DNA of 64,000 bases. Origin: Klebsiella sp. RIT-PI-d (lineage in GTDB: Bacteria > Pseudomonadota > Gammaproteobacteria > Enterobacterales > Enterobacteriaceae). Below are positions 43,932-53,876 of the stretch, piece after piece. The position numbers were made by a program, and so were the translations under genes. The notes under the pieces were generated by a model. It was given only the letters and a program-made list of their open reading frames with translations, searched no databases and had not been told where the DNA came from. The first letter of the stretch is position 1; each line of letters starts with the position of its first letter. The stretch spans positions 36,079 through 100,078 of the forward strand of contig NZ_LGIT01000012.1 of assembly GCF_001187865.1 (NCBI RefSeq), written 5' to 3'.

Positions 43932-45275
43932 ATGCTGGATAAAATTGTCATTGCTAACCGTGGCGAGATCGCACTGCGTATCCTTCGTGCCTGTAAAGAG
44001 CTGGGCATTAAGACTGTCGCTGTACACTCCACTGCGGATCGCGATTTAAAACACGTATTGCTGGCGGATGAGACCGTGTGTATCGGTCCTGCTCCGTCTG
44101 TAAAAAGCTATCTGAACATCCCGGCAATCATCAGCGCCGCTGAAATCACCGGCGCGGTGGCAATCCATCCGGGTTATGGCTTCCTGTCTGAGAACGCCAA
44201 CTTTGCTGAGCAGGTTGAACGCTCCGGCTTTATTTTCATCGGCCCGAAAGCCGACACCATTCGCCTGATGGGCGATAAAGTGTCCGCGATCACCGCCATG
44301 AAGAAAGCTGGCGTACCAACTGTACCTGGCTCCGACGGCCCTCTGGGCGACGATATGGATGCTAACCGCGCTCATGCTAAACGCATTGGCTATCCGGTTA
44401 TCATTAAGGCGTCAGGCGGCGGCGGCGGTCGTGGTATGCGCGTAGTGCGCAGCGATGCCGAACTGGAGCAGTCCATTTCCATGACGAAGGCTGAAGCGAA
44501 AGCTGCTTTCAGCAACGACATGGTTTACATGGAAAAATACCTGGAAAACCCACGTCACATCGAAATTCAGGTGCTGGCTGACGGTCAGGGTAATGCAATC
44601 TATCTGGCTGAACGCGACTGCTCAATGCAGCGTCGTCACCAGAAAGTTGTTGAAGAAGCCCCTGCGCCAGGCATCACGCCGGAACTGCGTCGCTACATCG
44701 GTGAGCGCTGCTCAAAAGCGTGTGTTGATATCGGTTATCGCGGGGCGGGTACGTTTGAGTTCCTGTTTGAAAACGGCGAGTTCTATTTCATCGAAATGAA
44801 TACCCGTATTCAGGTTGAGCATCCGGTTACCGAAATGATCACCGGCGTTGATCTGATCAAAGAGCAACTGCGCATCGCGGCGGGTCAACCGTTGTCCATC
44901 AAGCAGGATGAAGTTGTGGTGAGAGGCCATGCGGTAGAGTGCCGTATCAACGCTGAAGACCCGAACACCTTCCTGCCAAGCCCGGGTAAAATCACGCGTT
45001 TTCACGCGCCGGGCGGTTTTGGTGTACGTTGGGAGTCTCATATCTACGCAGGCTACACTGTGCCTCCGCACTATGATTCTATGATCGGCAAACTGATTTG
45101 CTACGGTGAAAACCGTGATGTGGCCATTTCTCGCATGAAAAATGCCCTGCAGGAATTAATCATCGACGGGATTAAAACCAACGTTGAGCTGCAAATGCGC
45201 ATTATGAATGACGAGCATTTCCAGAATGGTGGAACCAACATCCACTATCTGGAGAAAAAACTCGGCCTGCAATAG
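43932..45275 (+). CDS. accC: Biotin carboxylase subunit of acetyl-CoA carboxylase
   Basis: ATP-grasp enzyme carboxylating the biotin on AccB; 447 residues, two fewer than E. coli at the C-terminus. The start [18 protein letters not shown] is chosen because the frame extends into accB without support. The glycine-rich ATP loop [15 protein letters not shown], catalytic glutamates and arginine in [17 protein letters not shown], and the C-terminal [16 protein letters not shown] domain are intact. Second gene of accBC, followed by a terminator. Confidence 0.99.
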   Translation: MLDKIVIANRGEIALRILRACKELGIKTVAVHSTADRDLKHVLLADETVCIGPAPSVKSYLNIPAIISAAEITGAVAIHPGYGFLSENANFAEQVERSGFIFIGPKADTIRLMGDKVSAITAMKKAGVPTVPGSDGPLGDDMDANRAHAKRIGYPVIIKASGGGGGRGMRVVRSDAELEQSISMTKAEAKAAFSNDMVYMEKYLENPRHIEIQVLADGQGNAIYLAERDCSMQRRHQKVVEEAPAPGITPELRRYIGERCSKACVDIGYRGAGTFEFLFENGEFYFIEMNTRIQVEHPVTEMITGVDLIKEQLRIAAGQPLSIKQDEVVVRGHAVECRINAEDPNTFLPSPGKITRFHAPGGFGVRWESHIYAGYTVPPHYDSMIGKLICYGENRDVAISRMKNALQELIIDGIKTNVELQMRIMNDEHFQNGGTNIHYLEKKLGLQ

Positions 45276-45288
45276 ACCTAAACCCGAT

Positions 45289-45319
45289 AGCGCGTCTGAT
45301 CAGCAGGCGCGCTCTTTTT
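45289..45319 (+). terminator. accBC terminator
   Basis: The stem AGCGCG-T-CTG / CAG-G-CGCGCT with an ATCAG loop is followed by CTTTTTC, 14 bases after the accC stop. Confidence 0.85.
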
Positions 45320-45489
45320 CTACATCCCCCCCGCATACACATTTCAATTACCGACCTCGCTTTCGTATTCGCCCGAATAAAAATAAGTTGCTTCAGTTAA
45401 ACTCAACGCATTGCGGAAAATCTTTGGGTAATGCCCTCTGTATCCGTACAATCACAGCCGTATAAAGTCATTTCTGATACTGGAAAACT

Positions 45490-45732
45490 ATGAACACACG
45501 TTTTGCTCAGGCTCATAAAGAAGCGCGCTGGGCGCTGGGATTGACGCTTCTTTATCTCGCCGCATGGTTAGTGGCCGCTTACTTACCTGATTCAGCGCAG
45601 GGTATCACGGGTCTGCCGCACTGGTTCGAAATGGCCTGTCTGCTCGTTCCTCTGGTATTTACGTTGCTATGTTGGCTCATGGTGCGCTTTATCTTCCGCG
45701 ATATCTCTCTGGAGAATAACGATGCAGTTTGA
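45490..45732 (+). CDS. yhdT: Inner membrane protein YhdT (DUF997)
   Basis: An 80-residue membrane protein with two predicted helices (about 14-32 and 48-68), a constant neighbour of panF. It overlaps the start of panF by 11 bp, suggesting coupled translation. It is probably an accessory of the pantothenate symporter; its function is not established. Confidence 0.93.
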   Translation: MNTRFAQAHKEARWALGLTLLYLAAWLVAAYLPDSAQGITGLPHWFEMACLLVPLVFTLLCWLMVRFIFRDISLENNDAV

Positions 45733-47173
45733 AGTTATTGCCGCGCTGGTGATTTATCTGCTGGCGGTGTTTGCGCTTTCTATTTATGCCATGCGCCAGC
45801 GGCAGACGGGCACTTTTCTAAGTGAATATTTTCTTGGTAGTCGTTCTATGGGCGGCTTTGTGCTGGCAATGACTCTGACAACGACCTATATCAGCGCCAG
45901 CTCGTTTATTGGCGGCCCGGGGGCGGCATACAAATATGGCCTTGGTTGGGTGCTACTGGCGATGATCCAGGTACCAACTATCTGGCTGTCGCTGGGCATA
46001 TTGGGCAAGAAGTTCGCTATTCTCGCCCGCCGCTATAACGCCATTACCCTCAACGACATGCTGATGGCCCGCTACCAGAGTCGAACCGTGGTGTGGATTG
46101 CCAGTATCAGTTTACTGGTGGCCTTTGTCGGCGCGATCGCCGTCCAGTTTATTGGCGGTGCCCGGCTGCTCGAAACGGCTGTGGGAATCAACTATGAATC
46201 GGGCCTGCTAATTTTTGGCATTACGATTGCGTTATATACCGCATTCGGTGGCTTTCGGGCCAGCGTACTCAATGACACCATGCAGGGAATGGTTATGCTG
46301 GTTGGTACGCTGGTGCTACTGATTGGCGTTATTCACTCGGCAGGCGGACTGGATGTCGCCGTTGGTAAGCTGCAACATATCGATCCTCAACTTGTTTCGC
46401 CCGACGGCGCCGATCATATTTTAACGCCGACTTTTATGACATCCTTTTGGGTGCTGGTCTGCTTTGGCGTGATTGGTTTACCTCATACGGCGGTACGCTG
46501 TATCTCTTATAAAGACAGCAGGGCCGTGCATCGCGGGATCATCATTGGCACCATCGTGGTATCACTATTAATGCTGGGAATGCATCTGGCGGGCGCGCTC
46601 GGTCGTGCCATACTGCCGGACTTAACGGTGCCCGATCTGGTGATCCCAACGCTGATGTTACAGGTCCTGCCACCATGGGCGGCCGGGATTTTTCTGGCGG
46701 CACCTATGGCCGCGATCATGTCTAACGTTAACGCACATCTGCTCCAGGCCTCGGCAACCATTGTGAAAGATCTGTGGCTTAGCGCGCAGCCAACAAAAGT
46801 TCGTCATGAAAAGCAACTGAAGCGGATATCAATGGCCACGACCTTGATCCTCGGCGTGCTTATGATGCTGGCTGCCTGGCGTCCACCGGAAATGATCATC
46901 TGGCTGAATCTGCTGGCGTTTGGTGGGCTGGAAGCCGTCTTCTTGTGGCCGCTGGTGCTGGGTCTGTACTGGGAGAGAGCGAATGCTGCTGGCGCGCTGA
47001 GTGCGATGATCGTTGGTGGGGTGCTGTATACTGTCCTCGCGAGCTGGAATATTCAGTGGCTGGGCTTTCATCCCATCGTCCCTTCACTTTTGATAAGTTT
47101 GTTGGCTTTTCTGGTAGGCAACCGATTTGGTTCTGCCCCACCACAAGCTGCCGTTATTTCTACTGATAAATAA
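45722..47173 (+). CDS. panF: Sodium/pantothenate symporter
   Basis: Sodium:solute symporter (SSS family) importing pantothenate for coenzyme A synthesis; 483 residues with about 12-13 membrane helices. Family segments seen include [45 protein letters not shown] and [21 protein letters not shown] (given in parts). It overlaps yhdT and ends 11 bp before prmA, so the three are likely co-transcribed. Confidence 0.98.
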   Translation: MQFEVIAALVIYLLAVFALSIYAMRQRQTGTFLSEYFLGSRSMGGFVLAMTLTTTYISASSFIGGPGAAYKYGLGWVLLAMIQVPTIWLSLGILGKKFAILARRYNAITLNDMLMARYQSRTVVWIASISLLVAFVGAIAVQFIGGARLLETAVGINYESGLLIFGITIALYTAFGGFRASVLNDTMQGMVMLVGTLVLLIGVIHSAGGLDVAVGKLQHIDPQLVSPDGADHILTPTFMTSFWVLVCFGVIGLPHTAVRCISYKDSRAVHRGIIIGTIVVSLLMLGMHLAGALGRAILPDLTVPDLVIPTLMLQVLPPWAAGIFLAAPMAAIMSNVNAHLLQASATIVKDLWLSAQPTKVRHEKQLKRISMATTLILGVLMMLAAWRPPEMIIWLNLLAFGGLEAVFLWPLVLGLYWERANAAGALSAMIVGGVLYTVLASWNIQWLGFHPIVPSLLISLLAFLVGNRFGSAPPQAAVISTDK

Positions 47174-47184
47174 AGAGTTTTGCT

Positions 47185-48066
47185 ATGCCATGGATCCAAC
47201 TGAAACTGAATACAACCGGTGCCAATGCAGAAGAACTGAGTGATGCGCTGATGGAGACCGGTGCGGTTTCTATCACCTTCCAGGACACGCACGACACGCC
47301 GGTGTTTGAACCGTTGCCAGGTGAGACGCGCCTGTGGGGCGACACTGATGTCATCGCGCTGTTCGATGCTGAAACCGATATGAAAGAGATCGTGGCGATC
47401 CTTGAACAGCACCCGTTGCTCGGCGCGGGCTTTGTGCATAAGATCGAGCAGATCGAGGATAAAGACTGGGAACGTGAATGGATGGATAACTTCCATCCAA
47501 TGCGTTTCGGTGAGCGTCTGTGGATCTGCCCAAGCTGGCGTGATGTCCCGGATGCTAATGCTGTAAATGTGATGCTCGATCCGGGCCTGGCTTTTGGTAC
47601 CGGCACGCATCCTACAACGTCACTCTGTTTACAGTGGCTGGACGGTCTTGATCTTGCGGGCAAAACGGTTATCGATTTTGGCTGTGGTTCCGGCATTCTG
47701 GCTATCGCAGCGCTTAAATTAGGTGCAACAAAGGCTATCGGTATTGATATTGATCCGCAGGCTATTCAGGCCAGTCGGGCAAATGCTGAGCGAAATGGCG
47801 TTTCTGAACGTCTCGAACTGTATCTGCCACAGGATCAGCCGGATGTTATGAAGGCTGACGTCGTGGTCGCAAATATTCTTGCAGGCCCTTTACGCGAGCT
47901 GGCACCGCTTATTAGCGTTTTACCCGTTCAGGATGGTCTGCTGGGGCTGTCAGGCATTCTGGCAAGCCAGGCCGAGGGAGTATGTGAAGCCTATGCCGAT
48001 CTCTTTACGCTCGACCCTGTGATGGAAAAAGAAGAATGGTGTCGGATCACCGGGTATAAACACTAA
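47185..48066 (+). CDS. prmA: Ribosomal protein L11 methyltransferase
   Basis: A 293-residue S-adenosylmethionine-dependent enzyme that trimethylates L11. The N-terminal L11-recognition domain (about 1-55) joins, by a helix containing [15 protein letters not shown], the Rossmann methyltransferase domain. Its motif I is [20 protein letters not shown], preceded by the substrate-loop [15 protein letters not shown] and followed by the motif IV block [15 protein letters not shown]. It is 11 bp after panF and ends at a hairpin. Confidence 0.98.
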   Translation: MPWIQLKLNTTGANAEELSDALMETGAVSITFQDTHDTPVFEPLPGETRLWGDTDVIALFDAETDMKEIVAILEQHPLLGAGFVHKIEQIEDKDWEREWMDNFHPMRFGERLWICPSWRDVPDANAVNVMLDPGLAFGTGTHPTTSLCLQWLDGLDLAGKTVIDFGCGSGILAIAALKLGATKAIGIDIDPQAIQASRANAERNGVSERLELYLPQDQPDVMKADVVVANILAGPLRELAPLISVLPVQDGLLGLSGILASQAEGVCEAYADLFTLDPVMEKEEWCRITGYKH

Positions 48067-48078
48067 AGGCAGTCATTA

Positions 48079-48102
48079 TTACGTGGTCCTCTGGCCACGT
48101 AA
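48079..48102 (+). terminator. Hairpin after prmA
   Basis: A perfect 8-bp stem TTACGTGG (48079-48086) / CCACGTAA (48095-48102), followed by TCTCATCATATTTT, 12 bases after the prmA stop. The T-rich tail is broken, so it is a moderate terminator. Confidence 0.6.
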
Positions 48103-48229
48103 TCTCATCATATTTTCTCACCGATATAAAAATTCTTATAATTCCCCCGATAAAAACAAGGTTTATACTGTATTAATAAATCGTTGATTTTATAAATGAA
48201 TTAGATATTCATCAGGGAAATAATTAAAC

Positions 48230-48970
48230 ATGAAACGTTCACTCTGTTTTACCGCTATTTTATTGGCAAACCTGCTCCCGGGCATCGCCTCAGCATCCCA
48301 GTGGGGTTATGAAGGCGAAGGCTCACCCGAGCACTGGAGCGAAGTGAGTCCGGAAAATCAGCTCTGTCAGAAAGGGATGAACCAGTCTCCAATTAACATC
48401 GACAAAACGCTTAAAGCCCATATTAACCCGCTCAAAAATACCTACTCTCAAGGCCCGGTCAGTATTATCAATAACGGGCACACTGTTCAGGCCAACTTCG
48501 CTGAAAACAGCAAAAATAGCGTGGCCATTGATGGCGTGCCGTTTATGCTCCAGCAACTGCACTTCCATGCGCCGAGCGAAAATACGCTGCACGGTAAGCA
48601 ATATCCTCTGGAAATGCATCTGGTACACAAGAATGCTGACGGTGAGGTGGCCGTCGTCGCGGTAATGTTTAATATCGGCGCGGCGAATAGCACACTCACC
48701 AAACTCTGGGCGGCAATGCCTGCTCAAACAGATAACGCACAGCCTTTAGCACCGGGAATAGATATCAACGGGCTGTTGCCGAAAGATAAGACCCACTACC
48801 GCTTTACTGGCTCTTTAACCACGCCACCATGTTCTGAAGGGGTCAGCTGGCTGGTGCTCAAGCATCCTGTTACGCTCTCCGAAGCTCAATTGAAGCAATT
48901 CACCGACGCCATGCATCATCACAATAATCGTCCAACGCAGCCGCTGCATGGCCGGGTTGTTGTTGAGTAA
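48230..48970 (+). CDS. cah: Periplasmic alpha-carbonic anhydrase
   Basis: A 246-residue alpha-class carbonic anhydrase interconverting CO2 and bicarbonate. A Sec signal peptide (about 1-22, ending ASA) places it in the periplasm. Zinc ligands are His111 and His113 (QLHFHAPSEN) and His130 (EMHLVH). Glu117 and the threonine pair in GSLTTPPCSEG complete the active site, His84 is in the proton-shuttle position, and Cys46-Cys201 can form the usual disulfide. The flanks are AT-rich. E. coli K-12 lacks a gene here. Monocistronic, with a TATACT-type -10 upstream. Confidence 0.93.
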   Translation: MKRSLCFTAILLANLLPGIASASQWGYEGEGSPEHWSEVSPENQLCQKGMNQSPINIDKTLKAHINPLKNTYSQGPVSIINNGHTVQANFAENSKNSVAIDGVPFMLQQLHFHAPSENTLHGKQYPLEMHLVHKNADGEVAVVAVMFNIGAANSTLTKLWAAMPAQTDNAQPLAPGIDINGLLPKDKTHYRFTGSLTTPPCSEGVSWLVLKHPVTLSEAQLKQFTDAMHHHNNRPTQPLHGRVVVE

Positions 48971-49336
48971 TACTATGCCAGACGAAGGCCCGAGCCTCTG
49001 TCTGGCAGCACCTGCAATCTTTCAATTATGTTACTCAAAAATGAGAGGCAGCTCGCAGAAAAGTACTGAAATAGATTATTAATCCAGCATTTAATACGCT
49101 ATTTTGCATATTAAAACGAATAAATGTTACTGAGCTTACGGAAAATACAAAAGAGCACCAATCAGCCAAACTCTCACAATCAACTGATTAATAAAGATTA
49201 TTTTTATTTTTTTAATCTGGCGATCGAAATTCATTGATCCAGGACAGAGGATTGGTCAAAGTTTGGCCTTTCATCTCGTGCAAAAAATGCGTAATATACG
49301 CCGCCTTGCAGTCACAGAATGGTCATTTCTTAACTC
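48971..49336. promoter_or_regulatory. cah 3-prime hairpin and dusB-fis upstream region
   Basis: A 366-bp gene-free region. The first part holds a hairpin TGCCAGAC (48976-48983) / GTCTGGCA (49000-49007) with an inner GGC/GCC stem, probably the cah 3-prime end. The middle (about 49010-49240) is strongly AT-rich, as expected for Fis/H-NS/UP-element control of the fis operon. The dusB-fis promoter lies at 49269-49297. Confidence 0.65.
49269..49297 (+). promoter_or_regulatory. dusB-fis promoter with GC-rich discriminator
   Basis: -35 TTTCAT (49269-49274) and -10 TAATAT (49292-49297) are 17 bp apart and followed by ACGCCGCCTTGC, the GC-rich discriminator that makes the E. coli fis promoter subject to stringent control and growth rate. 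The dusB start lies about 40 bp further on. Confidence 0.7.
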
Positions 49337-50302
49337 ATGCGTATCGGACACCACCAGCTCAGAAATCGTCTGATTGCAGCACCAATGGCTGGCATTACTG
49401 ACAGACCATTCAGGACGCTGTGTTACGAGATGGGAGCAGGGCTAACCGTTTCCGAGATGATGTCCTCTAACCCACAGGTGTGGGAGAGCGATAAGTCCCG
49501 TTTACGGATGGTGCACGTTGATGAGCCAGGTATTCGCACCGTGCAAATCGCCGGAAGCGATCCTGAAGAGATGGCTGGAGCCGCACGTATTAATGTGGAA
49601 AGCGGTGCCCAAATTATTGATATCAATATGGGTTGCCCGGCTAAGAAGGTGAATCGTAAGCTTGCAGGTTCAGCCCTGCTGCAATATCCGGAGCTGGTGA
49701 AGTCTATCCTGCTCGGTGTTGTGAAAGCAGTGGATGTTCCGGTCACGCTGAAGATTCGTACCGGATGGGCTCCAGAGCACCGTAACTGCGTAGAAATTGC
49801 CCAACTGGCTGAAGACTGTGGCATTCAGGCTCTGACTATTCACGGACGCACACGCGCCTGTTTGTTTAACGGAGACGCTGAGTACGACAGTATTCGGGCA
49901 GTTAAGCAGAAAGTTTCCATTCCGATCATCGCGAATGGCGACATTACTGACCCGCTTAAGGCCAGAGCTGTTCTCGACTATACAGGGGCGGATGCCCTGA
50001 TGATAGGCCGGGCGGCTCAGGGAAGACCCTGGATCTTTCGGGAAATCCAGTACTATCTGGACACTGGGAAGCTGCTGCCCCCTTTGCCTCTGGCAGAGAT
50101 TAAGCGCTTACTTTGCACGCACGTTCGGGAACTGCATGACTTTTATGGCCAGGCAAAAGGGTACCGAATAGCACGCAAACACGTCTCCTGGTACCTTCAG
50201 GAGCACGCGCCAGATGACCAGTTTCGGCGCACATTCAACGCTATAGATGATGCCAGCGTACAGCTGGAGGCGTTGGAGGCATACTTCGAAAATCTTGCGT
50301 AA
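49337..50302 (+). CDS. dusB: tRNA-dihydrouridine synthase B
   Basis: A 321-residue FMN enzyme reducing uridine to dihydrouridine in the tRNA D-loop. The TIM barrel starts at [18 protein letters not shown]. The catalytic cysteine is in [19 protein letters not shown] (about residue 100), and the FMN phosphate site in [10 protein letters not shown] and [20 protein letters not shown]-terminal helical tRNA-binding domain follows. It is co-transcribed with fis (25-bp gap), and its translation boosts Fis output in E. coli. Confidence 0.98.
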   Translation: MRIGHHQLRNRLIAAPMAGITDRPFRTLCYEMGAGLTVSEMMSSNPQVWESDKSRLRMVHVDEPGIRTVQIAGSDPEEMAGAARINVESGAQIIDINMGCPAKKVNRKLAGSALLQYPELVKSILLGVVKAVDVPVTLKIRTGWAPEHRNCVEIAQLAEDCGIQALTIHGRTRACLFNGDAEYDSIRAVKQKVSIPIIANGDITDPLKARAVLDYTGADALMIGRAAQGRPWIFREIQYYLDTGKLLPPLPLAEIKRLLCTHVRELHDFYGQAKGYRIARKHVSWYLQEHAPDDQFRRTFNAIDDASVQLEALEAYFENLA

Positions 50303-50327
50303 ACAGAAATAAAGAGCTAACAGAACT

Positions 50328-50624
50328 ATGTTCGAACAACGCGTAAATTCTGACGTACTGACCGTTTCTACCGTTAACTCCCAGGACCAGGTGACTCAAA
50401 AGCCCCTGCGTGACTCGGTTAAACAGGCACTGAAGAACTATTTTGCTCAACTGAATGGTCAGGATGTGAATGATCTCTATGAGCTGGTACTGGCTGAAGT
50501 AGAACAGCCCCTGTTGGACATGGTGATGCAATACACCCGTGGCAACCAGACCCGTGCTGCCCTGATGATGGGTATCAACCGTGGTACGCTGCGCAAAAAA
50601 TTGAAAAAATACGGCATGAACTGA
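50328..50624 (+). CDS. fis: DNA-binding protein Fis
   Basis: A 98-residue nucleoid protein, factor for inversion stimulation and rRNA promoter activator. The N-terminal beta-hairpin arms ([16 protein letters not shown]) contact invertases, and the C-terminal helix-turn-helix ([29 protein letters not shown], cited in part) binds DNA. The sequence is essentially the invariant enterobacterial Fis. Second gene of dusB-fis, with a strong terminator after it. Confidence 0.99.
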
Positions 50625-50649
50625 TACTAATCAGTTAAGTGTTTGTTTT

Positions 50650-50686
50650 AAAAGGCGCTCTTCGGCATGGGGAAGCGCCTTTTTTA
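50650..50686 (+). terminator. fis terminator
   Basis: The stem AAAAGGCGCT/AGCGCCTTTT spans a 14-base loop and ends in a T run, 25 bases after the fis stop. Confidence 0.85.
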
Positions 50687-50809
50687 TTGTTTGTATTCTA
50701 CTTCGTCCCCTGTAATTTTAAGCCTACGTAAAGACCTGTTGTTCTTCTTTCTCTGCATTTTTTTTCGTGTATATTGCCTGCAACTCACTGATACCTGCAG
50801 GATAACGCA

Positions 50810-50971
50810 ATGATCCGTAAATACGGATGGCTGGTTTTATTTGCCATTTTTGTCTTCATTTTCGATGCACTTCTTATCCAGTGGATTGAATGGTTTATCA
50901 CCGAAAATGAGAAATGCCGGAACATGGATTCCATCAACCCATTGAAACTGGTGAACTGCAGCGATATTTAG
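50810..50971 (+). CDS. yhdU: Small membrane protein YhdU (DUF2556)
   Basis: A 53-residue protein with one hydrophobic helix (WLVLFAIFVFIFDALLIQW, about 7-25) and a short polar tail containing two cysteines. It matches the DUF2556 small membrane protein YhdU that follows yhdJ in E. coli. Here yhdJ is absent and yhdU comes straight after fis. GCAGGATAACGC before the ATG supplies a ribosome-binding site. Function unknown. Confidence 0.8.
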   Translation: MIRKYGWLVLFAIFVFIFDALLIQWIEWFITENEKCRNMDSINPLKLVNCSDI

Positions 50972-51115
50972 TGCCAAACATGCCAAATGCCATCACGTTT
51001 TCCGTAGTAACAGCACGGTTTTAAATCCCTTTGCGCGATGTCCAGACAGTGGTAATGTCTTTGCCCCCTCGAAACAGGTATTGCCTGAACGTTCCACTGC
51101 GAATGAGTTTAAGAC

Positions 51116-53185
51116 ATGATGCCGGTTAACCATTACGACCAAATCCTCATTGTTGTCTCCTTTATCGTTGCCATTCTGGCCTCCTATACTGCGCTAAATA
51201 TGGCAGGAAGAGTTGCCGTGACTACCGGTAAAACTGCCTGGATCTGGCTTGTTGGCGGCGGTTTCGCACTGGGCACCGGGATCTGGGCAATGCATTTCAT
51301 CGGGATGCTGGCAATGGAGCTTGCCATGAGCCTGCACTATGACCCGGTACTGACTGCGCTATCGCTAGGTATTGCTATTGGCTCGTCTCTTTTCGCCCTC
51401 TGGTTAGTCAGCGTGGAGCGTTTGCGCTTACGCCGCCTGCTGCCAGGTGCGATGATTATGGGTACGGGTATTGTTACCATGCATTACACCGGCATGGCCG
51501 CCATTCAGGTTTCCGAACCTATTGTCTGGGATCTTTTCTGGATTGGCATATCGATACTGATTGCGCTGCTGGCCTCACTGGTTGCATTGTGGCTGACCTT
51601 TCGGCTACGCCGTGAAGCTGCGCAGGTCGCTGTTCTGCGTGCCGGGGCAGCGTTACTGATGGGTGTAGCAATTGCCGGAATGCATTATACCGGCATGATG
51701 GCAGCGAATTTTTCTACCCATATGCACGCCCTACACGAGGGTATGAATGGCAACTGGCTCGCCGTACTGGTCAGCGCCATGGCACTGGCTATTCTCGCCA
51801 TTACGCTGATTGTTTCCATGCTGGATGCGCGTTTGCAGGCCCGCACCTCGTTGTTAGCAACCTCACTGGCACAAGCCAATCGTGAACTGGCAGAAATGGC
51901 GCTTCACGATACCCTGACCCGCCTGCCTAATCGGATTCTGTTACAGGATCGCCTGGAGCAGGCAATCAGTAAGGCCGATCGTGAAGGTTCCTCCTTTGCC
52001 TTGATGTTTATGGATCTTGATGGTTTTAAGAATGTTAATGATGGCTACGGACACGACATTGGCGACAAGTTGTTAATCGATGTCACTGCCCGCTTACATG
52101 CCATTCTGCAAGGGCAATATACCCTGGCGCGGATTGGTGGTGACGAATTTGTACTGTTGGCTGAGAGTAAAACCCCGGAAGAGGCCGCGTCTCTCGCCAG
52201 TGCGCTTGTCAGCGTTGTTGATCGCCCCTTTAATCTGGAACCTTACGAGATTATGGTCACGCTCAGTGTTGGGATTACGCTTTATCCTTACGATGGTAAA
52301 GACGAGCGTGAACTCATGTTCAATGCTGATGCAGCCATGTATCACACAAAGCATATGGGGCGTAACGGCTATCATTTTTTCCAGCCGTCGATGAATCAAC
52401 TGGCACAGACCCAGCTTCAACTGATGAATGATTTGTGGCAGGCGATGGAGCGTAAGGAGCTACGGCTCTACTACCAACCTAAATTTCAGGCTCCTGCAGG
52501 ACCCGTTATTGGCTTTGAAGCCCTGCTGCGATGGCAGCATCCTCATCAGGGTCTGTTAACGCCGGATATTTTTCTGCCCCTGGCAGAGAAAACGGGCCTT
52601 ATTGTGCCGATTGGAAACTGGGTTATTGATGAAGCCTGTCGACAGCTACGTGAATGGCATTTACAAGGAAACACAGCCTGGTCAATTGCGGTCAATCTCT
52701 CGACATTACAGTTTGAGCAATCAACGCTGGTGGAAACGGTGATGGCGAGTCTCGAACGTCATGCCATACCGCCTGAGATGCTGATCCTGGAAGTCACCGA
52801 AACAACGGCTATGAGCCATCCGGACGAAAGTGTGCGCATACTAACCGCGCTCACAGCACGTGGCGTTAAAGCGTCAATAGATGACTTTGGAACAGGGTAC
52901 TCCAGTTTGCTTTATCTTAAGCGGCTACCTGCCTGCGAGCTGAAAATTGATAAAGCATTTATTAACGATCTTAGCGGTGACGGTGAAGATGTCACCATCG
53001 TCTCCGCAATTGTTGCTCTGGCTAAAACGCTAAACCTTAAGGTCGTCGCGGAAGGCGTAGAGACTGAAATGCAACAGCAGTTTTTGACCGAGCTGGGATG
53101 TAATACGCTGCAAGGCTATTTACTGGGTAAGCCGGTAGCGGCTGATGCCGTCATGACATCCGTACGTGGATTACAACATACGTGA
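51116..53185 (+). CDS. MHYT-GGDEF-EAL membrane c-di-GMP signalling protein
   Basis: A 689-residue bifunctional-looking c-di-GMP protein. The N-terminal MHYT sensor (about 1-240) has seven helices and three MHFIGM/MHYTGM motifs (59, 122, 189) thought to bind copper and sense a diatomic gas or redox. A GGDEF domain (about 260-420) has intact GGDEF at 341-345 but no RxxD inhibitory site. An EAL domain (about 440-685) keeps EAL at 468-470, the NLS loop, DDFGTGYSS at 589 and EGVE at 646. Salmonella has a similar gene at the same place (STM3388). Predicted active phosphodiesterase; cyclase activity possible. Confidence 0.9.
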   Translation: MMPVNHYDQILIVVSFIVAILASYTALNMAGRVAVTTGKTAWIWLVGGGFALGTGIWAMHFIGMLAMELAMSLHYDPVLTALSLGIAIGSSLFALWLVSVERLRLRRLLPGAMIMGTGIVTMHYTGMAAIQVSEPIVWDLFWIGISILIALLASLVALWLTFRLRREAAQVAVLRAGAALLMGVAIAGMHYTGMMAANFSTHMHALHEGMNGNWLAVLVSAMALAILAITLIVSMLDARLQARTSLLATSLAQANRELAEMALHDTLTRLPNRILLQDRLEQAISKADREGSSFALMFMDLDGFKNVNDGYGHDIGDKLLIDVTARLHAILQGQYTLARIGGDEFVLLAESKTPEEAASLASALVSVVDRPFNLEPYEIMVTLSVGITLYPYDGKDERELMFNADAAMYHTKHMGRNGYHFFQPSMNQLAQTQLQLMNDLWQAMERKELRLYYQPKFQAPAGPVIGFEALLRWQHPHQGLLTPDIFLPLAEKTGLIVPIGNWVIDEACRQLREWHLQGNTAWSIAVNLSTLQFEQSTLVETVMASLERHAIPPEMLILEVTETTAMSHPDESVRILTALTARGVKASIDDFGTGYSSLLYLKRLPACELKIDKAFINDLSGDGEDVTIVSAIVALAKTLNLKVVAEGVETEMQQQFLTELGCNTLQGYLLGKPVAADAVMTSVRGLQHT

Positions 53186-53225
53186 CGGCTGCGAGCCGTC
53201 ACCCATTTCTATTACATCTGCTCTT

Positions 53226-53876
53226 TTAAACAACAGGGCTTTCATCCTTAATAGTGCAGTCGGATATGGCGGTAACGGCCAGCATAATATTATCCACCAG
53301 CTGTGGCGCATGCTGATAAAGATTAAACTTACCCGGATCCATTAGCCAATTTTTTATTACACCACTCAAGAAACCATGCAACATAATTAACAGTAAATTA
53401 ATATCTACGTTTTTTGAAAGTACGCCGGCGATGATGGCCTCGTTTAACACCTTTCGTACATGTTCATGGCTAAAGCCAATTTTGGTGCGAATATCCTCTT
53501 CCGGCATCATGTCATCAATAAATTCGCATCTATGATATAAAATTTGCATAAGTGCGCGTAACCGTGGGTCTACAGCAATAAATTGCAAGGCGATAACAAA
53601 TTGATTACGTAAATGCATGAGTGGATTAGCATCAGCGTTTTCTTTTGTTTGATAATAAATAATATCCCGCAGCGGGGCCTGCTGTTCCCAAATCGCATTA
53701 AAGATGTCTGTTTTGCTGGTAAAGTGCCAGTAGACTGCACCACGCGTGACACCCGCCGCATCTGCAATATCCGTCAGCGTTGTGTTTCCCACCCCATTTA
53801 GTGCGAACTGCTCGATAGCAGAATCAATCAGCATTTGCCGGGTCTTAAGTGCTTCTGCTTTTGTTTTTTTTGCCAT
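53226..53876 (-). CDS. acrS: TetR-family repressor AcrS (EnvR)
   Basis: A 216-residue TetR-type regulator divergent from acrEF; in E. coli it represses acrAB. The helix-turn-helix is in TTLTDIADAAGVTRGAVYWHFTSK (about 30-53), and the C-terminal ligand/dimerisation domain is full length. The upstream gap to acrE has a near-palindromic operator candidate. It ends convergent with the c-di-GMP gene, 40 bp apart. Confidence 0.95.
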   Translation of the reverse strand: MAKKTKAEALKTRQMLIDSAIEQFALNGVGNTTLTDIADAAGVTRGAVYWHFTSKTDIFNAIWEQQAPLRDIIYYQTKENADANPLMHLRNQFVIALQFIAVDPRLRALMQILYHRCEFIDDMMPEEDIRTKIGFSHEHVRKVLNEAIIAGVLSKNVDINLLLIMLHGFLSGVIKNWLMDPGKFNLYQHAPQLVDNIMLAVTAISDCTIKDESPVV

